From NCBI GenBank assembly GCA_035279405.1, contig DATEHU010000055.1, positions 1 to 58,444 of the forward strand: 58,444 nucleotides of DNA. The letters run 5' to 3'. The position numbers and the translations under genes are program-made. The DNA comes from Gammaproteobacteria bacterium (GTDB lineage: Bacteria > Pseudomonadota > Gammaproteobacteria > Natronospirales > REEB76). Below the pieces are notes generated by a model. The model saw only the letters and a list, made by a program, of their open reading frames with translations. It was not told the DNA's origin and did not search any database. This document shows positions 30,241 to 38,399 of the stretch, one piece after another. Within the stretch, counting starts at the first letter, position 1. Each line of letters begins with the position of its first letter.

Positions 30241-30680
30241 TCAAGGCCCGCGGGACTGTCCACTTGCCTCAAGATGGGCCTGTAATTCGACGACGCTACA
30301 AATGGAGAACTGCAATTTCCCGGTCAGCGCCAGCAGATCCCGATCACCTGTTACAAGCATATCCGCTTTTGCAACCGCAGCGAGTTCAATGAACTTTTGA
30401 TCATGCGGATCTCGGCATTTGGAAAGATTGGGAAGTCTGGCCGGCATTTTCACCAATTCTGCAAACGGCAGGTAGTCCCTCAGCAATTCTTCCCGATCAG
30501 ATTCGGATAATGCAAATTTCGGATAAGACAGAACACGATACAGTTCCTGCATCGTAACCTTATTCACCAGGGGAACCGCTGCCTGGCCGTGCCACGCCTG
30601 CCGTAGCCATACTACCCGCACCGCTGGAAAGAGCAATGCGGAATGACGACGTTCGTATCAAAAACGACCCGCGGGTTCAC
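30241..30680 (-). pseudogene. PIN-domain (VapC-like) toxin, frameshifted
   Basis: The gene begins with GTG at 30680, overlapping the antitoxin stop by four bases, and reads MNPRVVFDTNVVIP, the exact start of a PIN ribonuclease with its first catalytic Asp. It then runs into a stop. The rest continues in another frame as ALLFPAVRVVWLRQAW through CRDPHDQKFIELAAVAKADM then LVTGDRDLLAL, which holds the remaining acidic residues, to the stop at 30241. A single missing base near 30637-30640 (CCGCA where CCGGCA would restore the frame) explains the break. Unless this is a sequencing error, the toxin is inactive; a start inside the second frame would lack the first Asp. Confidence 0.85.
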
Positions 30681-30898
30681 TGCTTACGGGCCCAGGCAAC
30701 GGCCTTTTCAATATCCGCGGACGTAATGCCGAGTGCCTGCAATTTCTCCCGCACCGCTTCCGCGCGGCTGGTTTTCACGGGCGCCAGCACGATACGCCCG
30801 TTCTCCTCGCGCACGTCAAAGTATTCCACTGCGGGGAAACGGCTGATGACCGCCTTCGGCAGGGTAATCTGGTTCTTGGAGGTTTTCTTGGCAAGCAT
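30677..30898 (-). CDS. AbrB/SpoVT-type antitoxin
   Basis: A 73-residue protein with a swapped-hairpin AbrB fold: KTSKNQITLPKAVISRF followed by YFDVREENGRIVLAPV. Such proteins bind DNA as dimers, repress their own promoter and neutralise a PIN-domain ribonuclease. A strong Shine-Dalgarno (AAGGAGC, seven bases before the ATG at 30898) is present. The stop overlaps the start of the broken PIN toxin by four bases, which confirms the pairing. The antitoxin looks intact while the toxin is frameshifted. Confidence 0.88.
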   Translation of the reverse strand: MLAKKTSKNQITLPKAVISRFPAVEYFDVREENGRIVLAPVKTSRAEAVREKLQALGITSADIEKAVAWARKQ

Positions 30899-30924
30899 AC
30901 AGCGCTCCTTGATGTAAGGAAACC

Positions 30925-31073
30925 TTACAAAAAGGATTTAAATCGTGCAAGCAGTTCCGAATCCCTGACGCTCACGCCCTGATTTCGCAGCCGTGAAAAA
31001 AGGCAAATACGGTTACGCCAAACACTGCTGCCGCCGTGTGTAGCGCGCTGTCGCCGGAGTCGGTACCGAACAT
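30925..31073 (-). pseudogene. remnant of a PIN-type toxin C-terminus
   Basis: Directly behind the Phd-type antitoxin, an ATG overlaps its stop codon (TGATG). This frame gives only MFGTDSGDSALHTAAAVFGV then TVFAFF and a few more residues before a stop (33 codons in all). A second frame then offers SRLRNQGVSVRDSELLARF up to 30925. Together they resemble the end of a PIN toxin (DALHxAxA...F(D)RRLRxxG), with the N-terminal two thirds missing and a frameshift. The assignment rests on short patterns and is tentative. Confidence 0.4.
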
Positions 31074-31312
31074 CAGAAACGTTCACTGTCTCTGAGCTTG
31101 CGTACACTATCAGCAGCACCGCGCGCCGATTTGGACAACGACGCACGCAAGGCGCTGCGATCCGGGAATCCTGGCCAACTAGATTTGCGCACAGCAGTCA
31201 GGCGCGCCACCGCCCTGCCTCGCCGGACAATGACAACTTCCTGCCCCAAGGCAACCGAATCAAGGAGATGGGACAAACGTTCCCGCGCCTCGCGCACACT
31301 AACTTTTTCCAT
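31073..31312 (-). CDS. Phd/YefM-family antitoxin
   Basis: A 79-residue protein, MEKVSVREARERLSHLLDSV then ALGQEVVIVRRGRAVARLTA, the typical Phd/YefM N-terminal DNA-binding half, followed by a charged C-terminal tail. Such antitoxins repress their operon and cover a toxin. The ATG at 31312 is chosen: the frame is open to a TTG at 31360, but those codons run through the operator-like repeat. The only downstream candidate for a toxin is a short broken remnant, so this antitoxin appears orphaned. Confidence 0.85.
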   Translation of the reverse strand: MEKVSVREARERLSHLLDSVALGQEVVIVRRGRAVARLTAVRKSSWPGFPDRSALRASLSKSARGAADSVRKLRDSERF

Positions 31313-31327
31313 GTGACCGCCATAAGT

Positions 31328-31350
31328 TGTGTACACAATGATGTGTACAT
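31328..31350 (-). promoter_or_regulatory. operator-like TGTGTACA tandem boxes
   Basis: TGTGTACA occurs at 31328-31335 and again at 31342-31349, 14 bp apart; the first is part of a perfect 10-bp palindrome (TGTGTACACA, 31328-31337). The pair sits 16 bp upstream of the Phd-type ATG, the expected place for antitoxin autorepression. The binding is inferred. Confidence 0.55.
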
Positions 31351-31401
31351 AAAAGAACAATGGAACACAAGCACCAGACTATCGTCGCGATTCCTTAAAT
31401 C

Positions 31402-31490
31402 ATCGCGGTCGGGACGACCGCTCCCACAGACCGTCGCTCCTACAAAACCAAGGTACTGGCTGCGTGGGAGCGGCGATATTCGCCGCGATC
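31402..31490. repeat. family-A repeat pair
   Basis: One reverse unit (31402-31428, ATCGCGGTCG...CGCTCCCACA), a partial copy after it, and one forward unit (31463-31490, CGTGGGAGCGG...CCGCGATC) lie between miaB and the Phd-type gene. No gene is supported in 31313-31538 apart from the operator region. Confidence 0.75.
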
Positions 31491-31538
31491 ATATTCGTGT
31501 AACAGTTACTGCAGTGACAATCGCCTCTATCCACTCAG

Positions 31539-32921
31539 TCAAGCACAAGATAGAGGATGCATTTGCTGCTTCCGTTGAGGCAGAAGGGATTCTGTCGGTT
31601 TCGCCAATGTTCCCCGCAGGGAATTCTGTTTCACGTCGCTGATCAGCACGTCGGCGAAGCGTCCGATAAGGGACGCATCGCCCGCGAAGTTAACCCAGCG
31701 ATTGCATTCGGTGCGTCCGGCGAGCTCACTCGCGTCGCGCGTCGCGTGTTTCTCCACCAGCACCCGCTGCACCGTTCCCTTGAGCCGTTGCATGTATAGC
31801 TGCCCGAAATCATGAATGCGGGCCTGCAAGCGCTCCAGCCGCCGCACCTTCTCCTCGTGCGCCACGCCATCCGGGAATTTCGCGGCCGGCGTCCCCGGCC
31901 GGGCGCTGTAGATGAACGCGAAGGCCTGATCGAATTGGACCTCCTCGATCAGCGTCATGGTTGCCGCGAAATCCCTGTCGGTTTCGCCCGGGAACCCGAC
32001 GATGAAATCCGAGGACAGACTGATGTCCGGGCGCACTTCGCGCAGCTTGCGGATCTTGTCCTTGTATTCCAACACGGTGTAATTGCGCTTCATCATCGCG
32101 AGAATCCGGTCCGAGCCGCTCTGCACCGGGAGGTGCAGGTAATTGGCGAGTTTCGGCTGCTCCGCATAGGCACGGATCAGACGGGCACCGAATTCCAGCG
32201 GATGAGATGTGGTGAAGCGGATGCGTTCGATGCCGTCCACTGCCGCCATGTACTCGATGAGCAGAGCCAGATCGGCGACGGACCCGTCGAGCATCGGCCC
32301 GCGATAAGCGTTGACATTCTGGCCGAGCAGCGTGACCTCTTTCACGCCCTGCTCCGCCAGCTCGGCGATCTCGGCAATCACATCGTCGAACGGCCGGCTG
32401 ACTTCCTCACCGCGCGTGTAAGGCACCACGCAGAAACTGCAGTACTTGCTGCAGCCTTCCATGATGGACACGAACGCCGTCGCGCCCTCGGCGCGCGGCG
32501 GCGGCAGATTGTCGAACTTCTCAATTTCCGGGAAGGAAATATCCACCACCGGCCGGTGCATGCGGCGGGTCTCGTCCAGCATCTGCGGCAGGCGGTGCAG
32601 CGTCTGCGGCCCGAACACCAGGTCCACAAACGGCGCGCGCTTGACGATACCCTCGCCTTCCTGGCTCGCCACGCAGCCCCCGACGCCAATCACCAGCTCC
32701 GGGCGCTGCTGCTTGAGTTCGCGCCACCAGCCAAGCTGGGAGAACACCTTCTCCTGGGCCTTTTCCCTCACCGAGCAGGTGTTCAGGAGAATCACGTCGG
32801 CGTCCTCGGCGCGGTCGGTCAACTCATAGCCGCGCGCGGCACGCAGCACGTCAGCCATCTTGCCCGAATCGTACTCGTTCATCTGGCAGCCGAAAGTTTT
32901 GATGAACAGCTTCGGAAGCAT
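31539..32921 (-). CDS. miaB: MiaB, tRNA-2-methylthio-N6-isopentenyladenosine synthase
   Basis: A 460-residue methylthiotransferase that adds the 2-methylthio group to i6A37 of tRNAs. The UPF0004 domain has three cluster-binding Cys (Cys12 in [10 protein letters not shown], then LLNTCSVRE and GVGGCVAS). The radical-SAM motif is CSKYCSFC, and a TRAM domain follows near the C-terminus ([20 protein letters not shown]). The ATG at 32921 gives [13 protein letters not shown], the standard start. The last ~20 residues ([20 protein letters not shown]) look appended and run into repeat-rich DNA. Confidence 0.97.
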   Translation of the reverse strand: MLPKLFIKTFGCQMNEYDSGKMADVLRAARGYELTDRAEDADVILLNTCSVREKAQEKVFSQLGWWRELKQQRPELVIGVGGCVASQEGEGIVKRAPFVDLVFGPQTLHRLPQMLDETRRMHRPVVDISFPEIEKFDNLPPPRAEGATAFVSIMEGCSKYCSFCVVPYTRGEEVSRPFDDVIAEIAELAEQGVKEVTLLGQNVNAYRGPMLDGSVADLALLIEYMAAVDGIERIRFTTSHPLEFGARLIRAYAEQPKLANYLHLPVQSGSDRILAMMKRNYTVLEYKDKIRKLREVRPDISLSSDFIVGFPGETDRDFAATMTLIEEVQFDQAFAFIYSARPGTPAAKFPDGVAHEEKVRRLERLQARIHDFGQLYMQRLKGTVQRVLVEKHATRDASELAGRTECNRWVNFAGDASLIGRFADVLISDVKQNSLRGTLAKPTESLLPQRKQQMHPLSCA

Positions 32922-32997
32922 AACGGTTTTCAGCCTGAACCGAATCCGGTGATCATGATCCGCATGGGAAGTGCAAGGCCGGCGAAACCCGGCCTGC

Positions 32998-33003
32998 ATT
33001 ATA
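32998..33003 (-). promoter_or_regulatory. -10 element upstream of miaB
   Basis: A consensus TATAAT on the minus strand (33003-32998) lies about 77 bp before the miaB start, followed by a GCCGGG/CCGGC hairpin in the leader. The -35 region at proper spacing is poor (GAGAAG), so activity is uncertain. Confidence 0.4.
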
Positions 33004-33101
33004 GAGCCGGCTTGAGTTACCTTCTCTCAGCAGGCGACACTCCTGACTGGAAATTTGTCGTCCGCCACCTCGCCGCACTCTTGCTGGCTGCGATCCGGCA
33101 C

Positions 33102-34994
33102 CTATTTGACCAGCCTGATTGCCGCGCGTACGCGGCGCCGTTTGCGCTCTTCCTGCGACGCATTCGGATTGAATTCCGGCACGATGGCTTTGAGATCGCG
33201 CAGCGCCCGGTCCGCGTCGAGCGCGCCAATCGCGCCACTCAGACTCTCCATGCCACGCTCAAGCTGTCCCGGTTCGATCGGGCGACACTCGGCCAGCAGG
33301 AGCTTGGGATGCACAGTGGGTCTGAGCTTTTCTTGCGAGTAAAACAGCTCTTCATGCAGCTTTTCTCCGGGGCGCAAACCGGTGTAGGCAATCTCGATAT
33401 CGCGCCCCACTTGAAGACCCGACAGCTGAATCATTTTCTGTGCCAGGTCCGCAATGCGCACGGGCTCTCCCATGTCCAGTACGAAGATCTCGCCACCCGT
33501 GCCAACCGCAGACGCCTGCAGAATCAGCGTGGCGGCCTCGGGAATGGTCATGAAGTAACGCGTGATCTCCGGGTGTGTAACCGTCACTGGCCCGCCGGCG
33601 GCAATCTGGCGTTCAAACAACGGGATCACGGAACCGGTCGAGGCGAGTACGTTACCAAATCGTGTGGTAATGAAATGCGTGCTTCCGGATCCATTCAGTC
33701 CTTGGCAATACAGTTCCGCCACGCGTTTCGTCGTCCCCATTACATTGGTGGGATTCACCGTCTTGTCCGTGGATATCAGCACAAACGTTTCGACACCATG
33801 TTGAATTGCCGCATCCGCCACCACCCGGGTTCCAATTACGTTGTTGCGTATTCCCTCGATGATGTTGTCTTCCACCATGGGCACATGTTTGTAGGCGGCG
33901 GCGTGAAAAATTACCTGCGGCTTCATCTGCTCGAATAAATTATTGACGGCACGCTCATCACGCACATCGCCAAGAAGACTGCTGAAGATGACAGCGGGAC
34001 ATTTCTCGCTCAATTCCCGATCAATGCGATATAGGTTGTATTCGCAGTTATCCAGTATTGTCAGCAACCCTGGCTCGTGCTGACCGATCCGGCGGCAAAG
34101 TTCGGAACCGATGGATCCGCCCCCACCGGTAACCAGCACGCGCTTGCCGCGCAGGAAATCGTGCACCGCGTGCCGATCGAAGACTACCGGCTCACGTCCC
34201 AGAAGGTCCTCGACGGTAACCGCGCGCAGGCGGGAAACTTCGACGCGGCCATCGGCCAGTTCGGCAAGCGACGGCAAAGTGCGGCACTGGACACCGAGCT
34301 CTGCACAGGCCCTGACCACCTGGTCCATGATCTTGTGCGGCGCAGATGGCATGGTGATTAACACCGATTTGACGGCGAGGTCCTGAACCAGTGTTGGAAT
34401 GTCGGCCAGTGTGCCGAGTACACGTATACCACGGACCTCATGACCACGCATTTCAGCATCGTCGTCAACAAAGGCCACGGGGTAGAAATCCCCGTTACGC
34501 ACCATGTCGCGTACCAGCATCTCCCCGGCGCGCCCGGCGCCGACCAGCAAGGCGCGGGTCTTGTCTTGTGAATCCAAATTGAGACCGCGATCCTTGTACG
34601 CGCGATACCCGACCCGCATGGCGCTCACGAAGCCGAGCAGCAAGACCGGATACAGTATCAGCACTGAACGCGGAACATTCCATAACCTTTGCAGCATGAA
34701 ACACACGATGATCGTGGCGACCGCGCCCACCAGAACGGCCTTACCCAGACGGAACAAATCGGGAATGGATGCGAACCGCCAGATGCCGCGGTAGCAGCCA
34801 AAGGCCCAGAAGGTAAAACCGTGCAGAACCGTGGCAACCACCATGAATTCCACGGCTCCATCGAACCAACGCGTCGGAATCAGGTCCAGATTCAGGCGCA
34901 ACCAGTAGGCCACCAGAATAGCGATCGGAACCCAGGACACGTCGTGGATAAAGACAGTCAGACGCCCACGCATTCCTTTCGTGTTGATCTTCAT
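33102..34994 (-). CDS. WbpM/CapD-like UDP-sugar 4,6-dehydratase
   Basis: A 630-residue membrane-anchored nucleotide-sugar dehydratase. Four N-terminal membrane helices (about residues 10-125) lead into a Rossmann domain (LLVGAGRAGEMLVRDM) and a SDR dehydratase domain (VLVTGGGGSIGSELCRRI). The active-site stretch STDKTVNPTNVMGTTKR is typical of WbpM/FlaA1, where Met replaces the usual Tyr. These enzymes convert UDP-GlcNAc to 4-keto-6-deoxy sugars for O-antigen. The ATG at 34994 (MKINTKGMRGRL) is chosen over an upstream ATG that overlaps promoter sequence. A decayed second copy of its first ~80 codons lies just upstream (35104-35490). Confidence 0.93.
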   Translation of the reverse strand: MKINTKGMRGRLTVFIHDVSWVPIAILVAYWLRLNLDLIPTRWFDGAVEFMVVATVLHGFTFWAFGCYRGIWRFASIPDLFRLGKAVLVGAVATIIVCFMLQRLWNVPRSVLILYPVLLLGFVSAMRVGYRAYKDRGLNLDSQDKTRALLVGAGRAGEMLVRDMVRNGDFYPVAFVDDDAEMRGHEVRGIRVLGTLADIPTLVQDLAVKSVLITMPSAPHKIMDQVVRACAELGVQCRTLPSLAELADGRVEVSRLRAVTVEDLLGREPVVFDRHAVHDFLRGKRVLVTGGGGSIGSELCRRIGQHEPGLLTILDNCEYNLYRIDRELSEKCPAVIFSSLLGDVRDERAVNNLFEQMKPQVIFHAAAYKHVPMVEDNIIEGIRNNVIGTRVVADAAIQHGVETFVLISTDKTVNPTNVMGTTKRVAELYCQGLNGSGSTHFITTRFGNVLASTGSVIPLFERQIAAGGPVTVTHPEITRYFMTIPEAATLILQASAVGTGGEIFVLDMGEPVRIADLAQKMIQLSGLQVGRDIEIAYTGLRPGEKLHEELFYSQEKLRPTVHPKLLLAECRPIEPGQLERGMESLSGAIGALDADRALRDLKAIVPEFNPNASQEERKRRRVRAAIRLVK

Positions 34995-35049
34995 TCCTTC
35001 GTTCCCCAAATCATTTGAATTTTCATGATCCCCTAAAAGCGGGGGACGC

Positions 35050-35077
35050 ATTATACGCCTTTTTGACATTTTGTCAG
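35050..35077 (-). promoter_or_regulatory. sigma-70 promoter for the wbpM-like gene
   Basis: On the minus strand CTGACA (35077-35072) and a perfect TATAAT (35055-35050) are 16 bp apart, about 55 bp before the ATG at 34994. This is the clearest promoter in the window. It gives the wbpM-like gene its own start, downstream of the O-antigen operon and of the gene remnant. Confidence 0.65.
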
Positions 35078-35103
35078 AAGCTACGGCGTAGCCCGCTCAA
35101 AGA

Positions 35104-35490
35104 CTACGCGGCCTCGCGAAGACCTTCGCGTTGGCAAAGAATTTGTATGGCTATCGTAGTAGTTAAGCGCTCTAGGCCTGGTAATCCTCGATGGACGGAT
35201 TCAAATCGCCGCCATGTACATCTCGCCGTTGGAACAAACCGGGAATAGAAGCGGATCCCCAGCTTACGCTGGCACCAATCGACAAACCAGAACTTTAATC
35301 GGTGTCGAACTGAGGCAACTGTCACGCGATCCACAATCGCGTGTAACCAATCCTGTGGAATCACGTCCAGATTCAGGCGGGACCAGTAGGCGCACAGAAT
35401 ACATTGGGATACACTTGCAACGTCATGTGCAAAGAATAGCGGCGGTCTCGACAATCTCTTATTCACTTCCCTATGCGCCCTATCTCCCAT
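35104..35490 (-). pseudogene. decayed 5' fragment of a second wbpM-like gene
   Basis: This 128-codon frame reads NKRLSRPPLFFAHDV then CAYWSRLNLDVIPQDWLHAI. The intact neighbour has TKGMRGRLTVFIHDV then VAYWLRLNLDLIPTRWFDGA. Similarity runs from about codon 10 to codon 80; a frameshift then moves the match to another frame (SASIPGLFQRRD against FASIPDLFRLGK). Beyond roughly 35210 nothing resembles the gene. It is therefore the truncated, frameshifted 5' end of a diverged wbpM homologue, too different to be a recent local duplication. The intact gene lies immediately downstream. No product is expected. Confidence 0.85.
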
Positions 35491-35581
35491 AGTGGCAAGG
35501 TCAAAACGCTCTGCCCCTTACATCCGGAAAAGATGCTTGGCCTTCTATTTTTTGAGGCTTTGAGATTCAACTCAGCTAATT

Positions 35582-36199
35582 TCATTGCGTATCAAGCGTC
35601 GTACCTGCGTACACGGCTTTCAAAGTTCGCCAAATAATTCCCACATCGGCCACCAGCCCCGATCTTGCAGCATAGTCTAGATTCAATTGGATTTTCTCCG
35701 GCATGATGCGCTCCACATAGATCCGTTCGGGGTCTTCGCAGCCCGCCAGCAGGTCGGCCTCGTCGCGGAAAGCAATAGAGGCTGGATCGGTGACGCCAGG
35801 CATTAGCTCTAATACCTTGCGCTGTTCATGGGAATATAGGGCCACGAAGCTGGGCACTTCCGGTCGTGGTCCAACCAAACTCATTTCCCCTTTGATGACA
35901 TTGACCAGCTGTGGTAGTTCGTCAATCTTGAATTTCCTGAGCCAACGGCCAACACGAGTAATTCTCGGATCGCGCCCTACAGTCAGCACGTGCCCGAGGC
36001 GCTCCGCATCACGTACCATGGTCCTAAATTTCAAAATGTGAAAATGCCGCCCGCGAAACCCAACGCGTTCTTGACGGAAAAGCGCTGGCGCTCCATCGGA
36101 AAACAGAATTAGCAAGATAATGATCATAAATATTGGTGTGAGTATTACAACACCAACAGAACTAATTACCAGGTCAAAAGCGCGTTTCCCGCGACGCAT
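35582..36199 (-). CDS. initiating sugar-phosphate (phosphoglycosyl) transferase
   Basis: A 205-residue monotopic phosphoglycosyl transferase of the PglC/WcaJ C-terminal type. A single N-terminal membrane helix (KRAFDLVISSVGVVILTPIF) is followed by FRQERVGFRGRHFHILKFRT, KIDELPQLVNVIKGEMSLVG and the PRPE motif. It would transfer a sugar-1-phosphate to undecaprenyl phosphate to start the O-unit. The ATG at 36199 lies 4 bp after the stop of the aminotransferase and gives the length of small PGTs; longer in-frame starts lie inside that gene. It is the last intact gene of the O-antigen block. Confidence 0.92.
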   Translation of the reverse strand: MRRGKRAFDLVISSVGVVILTPIFMIIILLILFSDGAPALFRQERVGFRGRHFHILKFRTMVRDAERLGHVLTVGRDPRITRVGRWLRKFKIDELPQLVNVIKGEMSLVGPRPEVPSFVALYSHEQRKVLELMPGVTDPASIAFRDEADLLAGCEDPERIYVERIMPEKIQLNLDYAARSGLVADVGIIWRTLKAVYAGTTLDTQ

Positions 36200-36203
36200 T
36201 CTT

Positions 36204-37361
36204 TTAACGCCGGTGGCTCCGCACAACATCGCACACCGCTTCGATGACATCCGCTACGTCATCGTCCGTTAATTTTGGATGGAGCGGTAAACTTAACAAC
36301 CGCTGGTAATTTGAGTAAGCCACCGGAAAATCTTCTGGCTGGTACCCATATTTATCTCGATAGTATGGATGCAGATGCAGCGGAATAAAATGCACTGAGG
36401 AACCAATGTTCCGTTGCCTGAGTTCTTCGATAAACTGATCGCGTCCAATAGTTAAGCTCTCCTGGTTGAGCCTCAAAACATAAAGGTGCCAAGCGTGTTC
36501 AACATAGTTGCGTTCTGTAGGAACCTGTAATGCCGGGATATCAGAGAAGGCCTCGTTATAAAGTTTAACTATTTGGCACCGGCGCGCTTGGAAGTCCCTT
36601 AGTTTGCCTAGCTGTACCAGCCCCATCGCCGCCTGGATGTCCGTCATGTTGTATTTAAAGCCCGGCATGGTTATTTCGTAATACCAACTGCCTCCCTTAC
36701 CGTACCGCTGCCACGCATCTCTGCTCATGCCATGCAGGCTCAACACACGGGCCTTCTCCACAAACTCGGGTGTACCAGTGAGCATCCCCCCCTCGGCCGT
36801 AGTCAAATTTTTCGTGGCATAAAAGCTGAACGCAGTCGGGTTACCACTCGAACCCACAAACTGGCCATGGTATCTGGCGGGTAACGCGTGCGCTGCATCT
36901 TCAATGACTGTCAATTGATACTCATTGGCGACAGCCATTACTCTATTCAGCTCTACCGGATGTCCGGCGTAATGCACAATCAGAATCGCCTTCGTTCTTG
37001 AGGTGACAGCTCGGCGAATCTGATCGGGATCAATATTTAAGGTATCTGGCTCCACGTCTACCAGAACGGGCTTGGCACCCACGTGCTCAATTACGTTGAT
37101 TGAAGCGGCAAAGGTCATGGGTGTCGTGATGACTTCGTCTCCGCTACCGATACCCGTGGCCGCCAACGCAAGATGCAATGCACCCGTACAAGAATTCAGC
37201 GGAAGCGCGGCGGGCGCATGCACAAACTCCATGAATTCTTTCGCGAAGCGCTGAGTCTTCGGCCCAGTGGTAATCCATTGGGACTTCAAGGTATCCACGA
37301 CTTCATCTATCTCTTCCTGCCCTATGGAAGGAGGAGAGAATAAAAGAAAATGATCACGCAT
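36204..37361 (-). CDS. DegT/DnrJ/EryC1-family sugar aminotransferase
   Basis: A 385-residue PLP-dependent aminotransferase of nucleotide sugars. The PLP lysine is in FSFYATKNLTTAEGG and the cofactor-binding VIEDAAHALPARY precedes it. The N-terminal EEIDEVVDTLKSQWITTGPK resembles ArnB/PseC/PglE-type C4 aminotransferases. Next to a 4,6-dehydratase and an initiating transferase, it probably makes a 4-amino-4,6-dideoxy sugar; this is inferred. The ATG at 37361 has AGGTGA nine bases before it; a GTG at 37373 is also possible. It differs from the WbpE homologue at 45253, so the locus has two separate amino-sugar steps. Confidence 0.9.
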   Translation of the reverse strand: MRDHFLLFSPPSIGQEEIDEVVDTLKSQWITTGPKTQRFAKEFMEFVHAPAALPLNSCTGALHLALAATGIGSGDEVITTPMTFAASINVIEHVGAKPVLVDVEPDTLNIDPDQIRRAVTSRTKAILIVHYAGHPVELNRVMAVANEYQLTVIEDAAHALPARYHGQFVGSSGNPTAFSFYATKNLTTAEGGMLTGTPEFVEKARVLSLHGMSRDAWQRYGKGGSWYYEITMPGFKYNMTDIQAAMGLVQLGKLRDFQARRCQIVKLYNEAFSDIPALQVPTERNYVEHAWHLYVLRLNQESLTIGRDQFIEELRQRNIGSSVHFIPLHLHPYYRDKYGYQPEDFPVAYSNYQRLLSLPLHPKLTDDDVADVIEAVCDVVRSHRR

Positions 37362-37679
37362 CTTAATTTTCACCTATTCACACAAGGGCGTCCGTGCACC
37401 ACTCAAGGTCGCGACCGCTTTATCGCGAAATGCATCCCCAAGCATAAAGCCCATACATGGAATGCGATACGCCGGTACCTACTGCATCGCATCCTCGCTG
37501 TTAGTGCGTCCGATTAAATCCAGCTTAGCGGCAGAGCCGCGCAGTCACGAGAGCCACAACCACCCGGTGCCGACGCGTCGCTCGTCACGGCCGATACGGA
37601 ATCGGTGCCCCGGTGACCCGCACCTGCAAGTCCTATTGCTGCCGTCACCCTCGCCATGCATCCAAACATCGCCACGCTG
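37362..37679. other. 318-bp gap without a recognisable gene
   Basis: The only sizeable gap inside the O-antigen operon. I see no credible coding frame, RNA gene or repeat of families A-C. It may hold a local promoter for the aminotransferase or the residue of a lost gene. Confidence 0.5.
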
Positions 37680-38399
37680 TCAGCCACCGTCCTCCAAGGG
37701 CTTCCCTATCCAGCACAACACGTGCGTTCGCCAGAATGGGAAAACGTTGAACACACTATATAAGATCGGATGAAGCCTGCACACGATACGGCTGATTGGA
37801 GGCGCCAGTGTCACTCGCCGTGTATCAATTGACGCTTCCGGAAACAAAGCCCTTACCCGACGGAGCGGGACGCCGCGCACGTCGGGATTACTGGGATTGT
37901 CGAAGGTGAAGTCGTACCACAGCACCCCCCCCCCAGGCCGTACCCACTCCCACATGCGCCGCGCAAGATTGGCCTGAAAAGCGTTATCAAGAATTGATGT
38001 GAATACCGTAGATTGATACACAATGTCGAAACTATTCGCCGGCAAATCGAGCTCTAACGCATTCCCTTCGTGCAACACCACGGCATCCGGAAGACGCCTA
38101 CGCCCGAAGGCTGCGCGTTCCGGTAGCAGCTCGTTGGCTACTAAATTGCGTGGATCGAACCCCAGTCTCAGAAGCTCCAGCAGGTTGCCCCCGCTGCCAC
38201 ACCCTATCTCCAGCAGCCGCAGGTCCTTCAGCTCCGCCGTACTGTGACGGGTCAATAGTTCGATCAAGGCACGCTGCCGCTCCTGCACACCTTGCCAGAC
38301 GGCCGGATTCAGCATGCTATAACGTGCATCGTTGCCCAATGCACGGCGCCGCCCATAATGCGCGGCAATGCGCTCGGTCTCTGACGAATTTTCAGGCAC
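37680..38399 (-). CDS. class I SAM-dependent methyltransferase
   Basis: A 239-residue methyltransferase with SAM motif I LLEIGCGSGGNLLELLRLGF, the acidic loop NELLPERAAFGRRRLPDAVV and motif IV SFDIVYQSTVFTSI. Its place in the operon suggests methylation of an O-antigen sugar or chain terminus, but no substrate can be read from sequence. The GTG at 38399 has GAGG nine bases before it and overlaps the glycosyltransferase stop by eight bases. The longer open frame to 38528 lies inside that gene. Confidence 0.83.
   Translation of the reverse strand: MPENSSETERIAAHYGRRRALGNDARYSMLNPAVWQGVQERQRALIELLTRHSTAELKDLRLLEIGCGSGGNLLELLRLGFDPRNLVANELLPERAAFGRRRLPDAVVLHEGNALELDLPANSFDIVYQSTVFTSILDNAFQANLARRMWEWVRPGGGVLWYDFTFDNPSNPDVRGVPLRRVRALFPEASIDTRRVTLAPPISRIVCRLHPILYSVFNVFPFWRTHVLCWIGKPLEDGG

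Noticed and set aside
31812-33938. Long plus-strand open frame (708 codons) opposite miaB and the wbpM-like gene
   Set aside because: It is antisense to two well-supported genes, crosses their intergenic region and has no recognisable family; typical shadow frame in GC-rich DNA.
37362-37679. tRNA or small gene in the gap inside the O-antigen operon
   Set aside because: No cloverleaf, no CCA-type end and no frame with a plausible start and Shine-Dalgarno could be found by eye.
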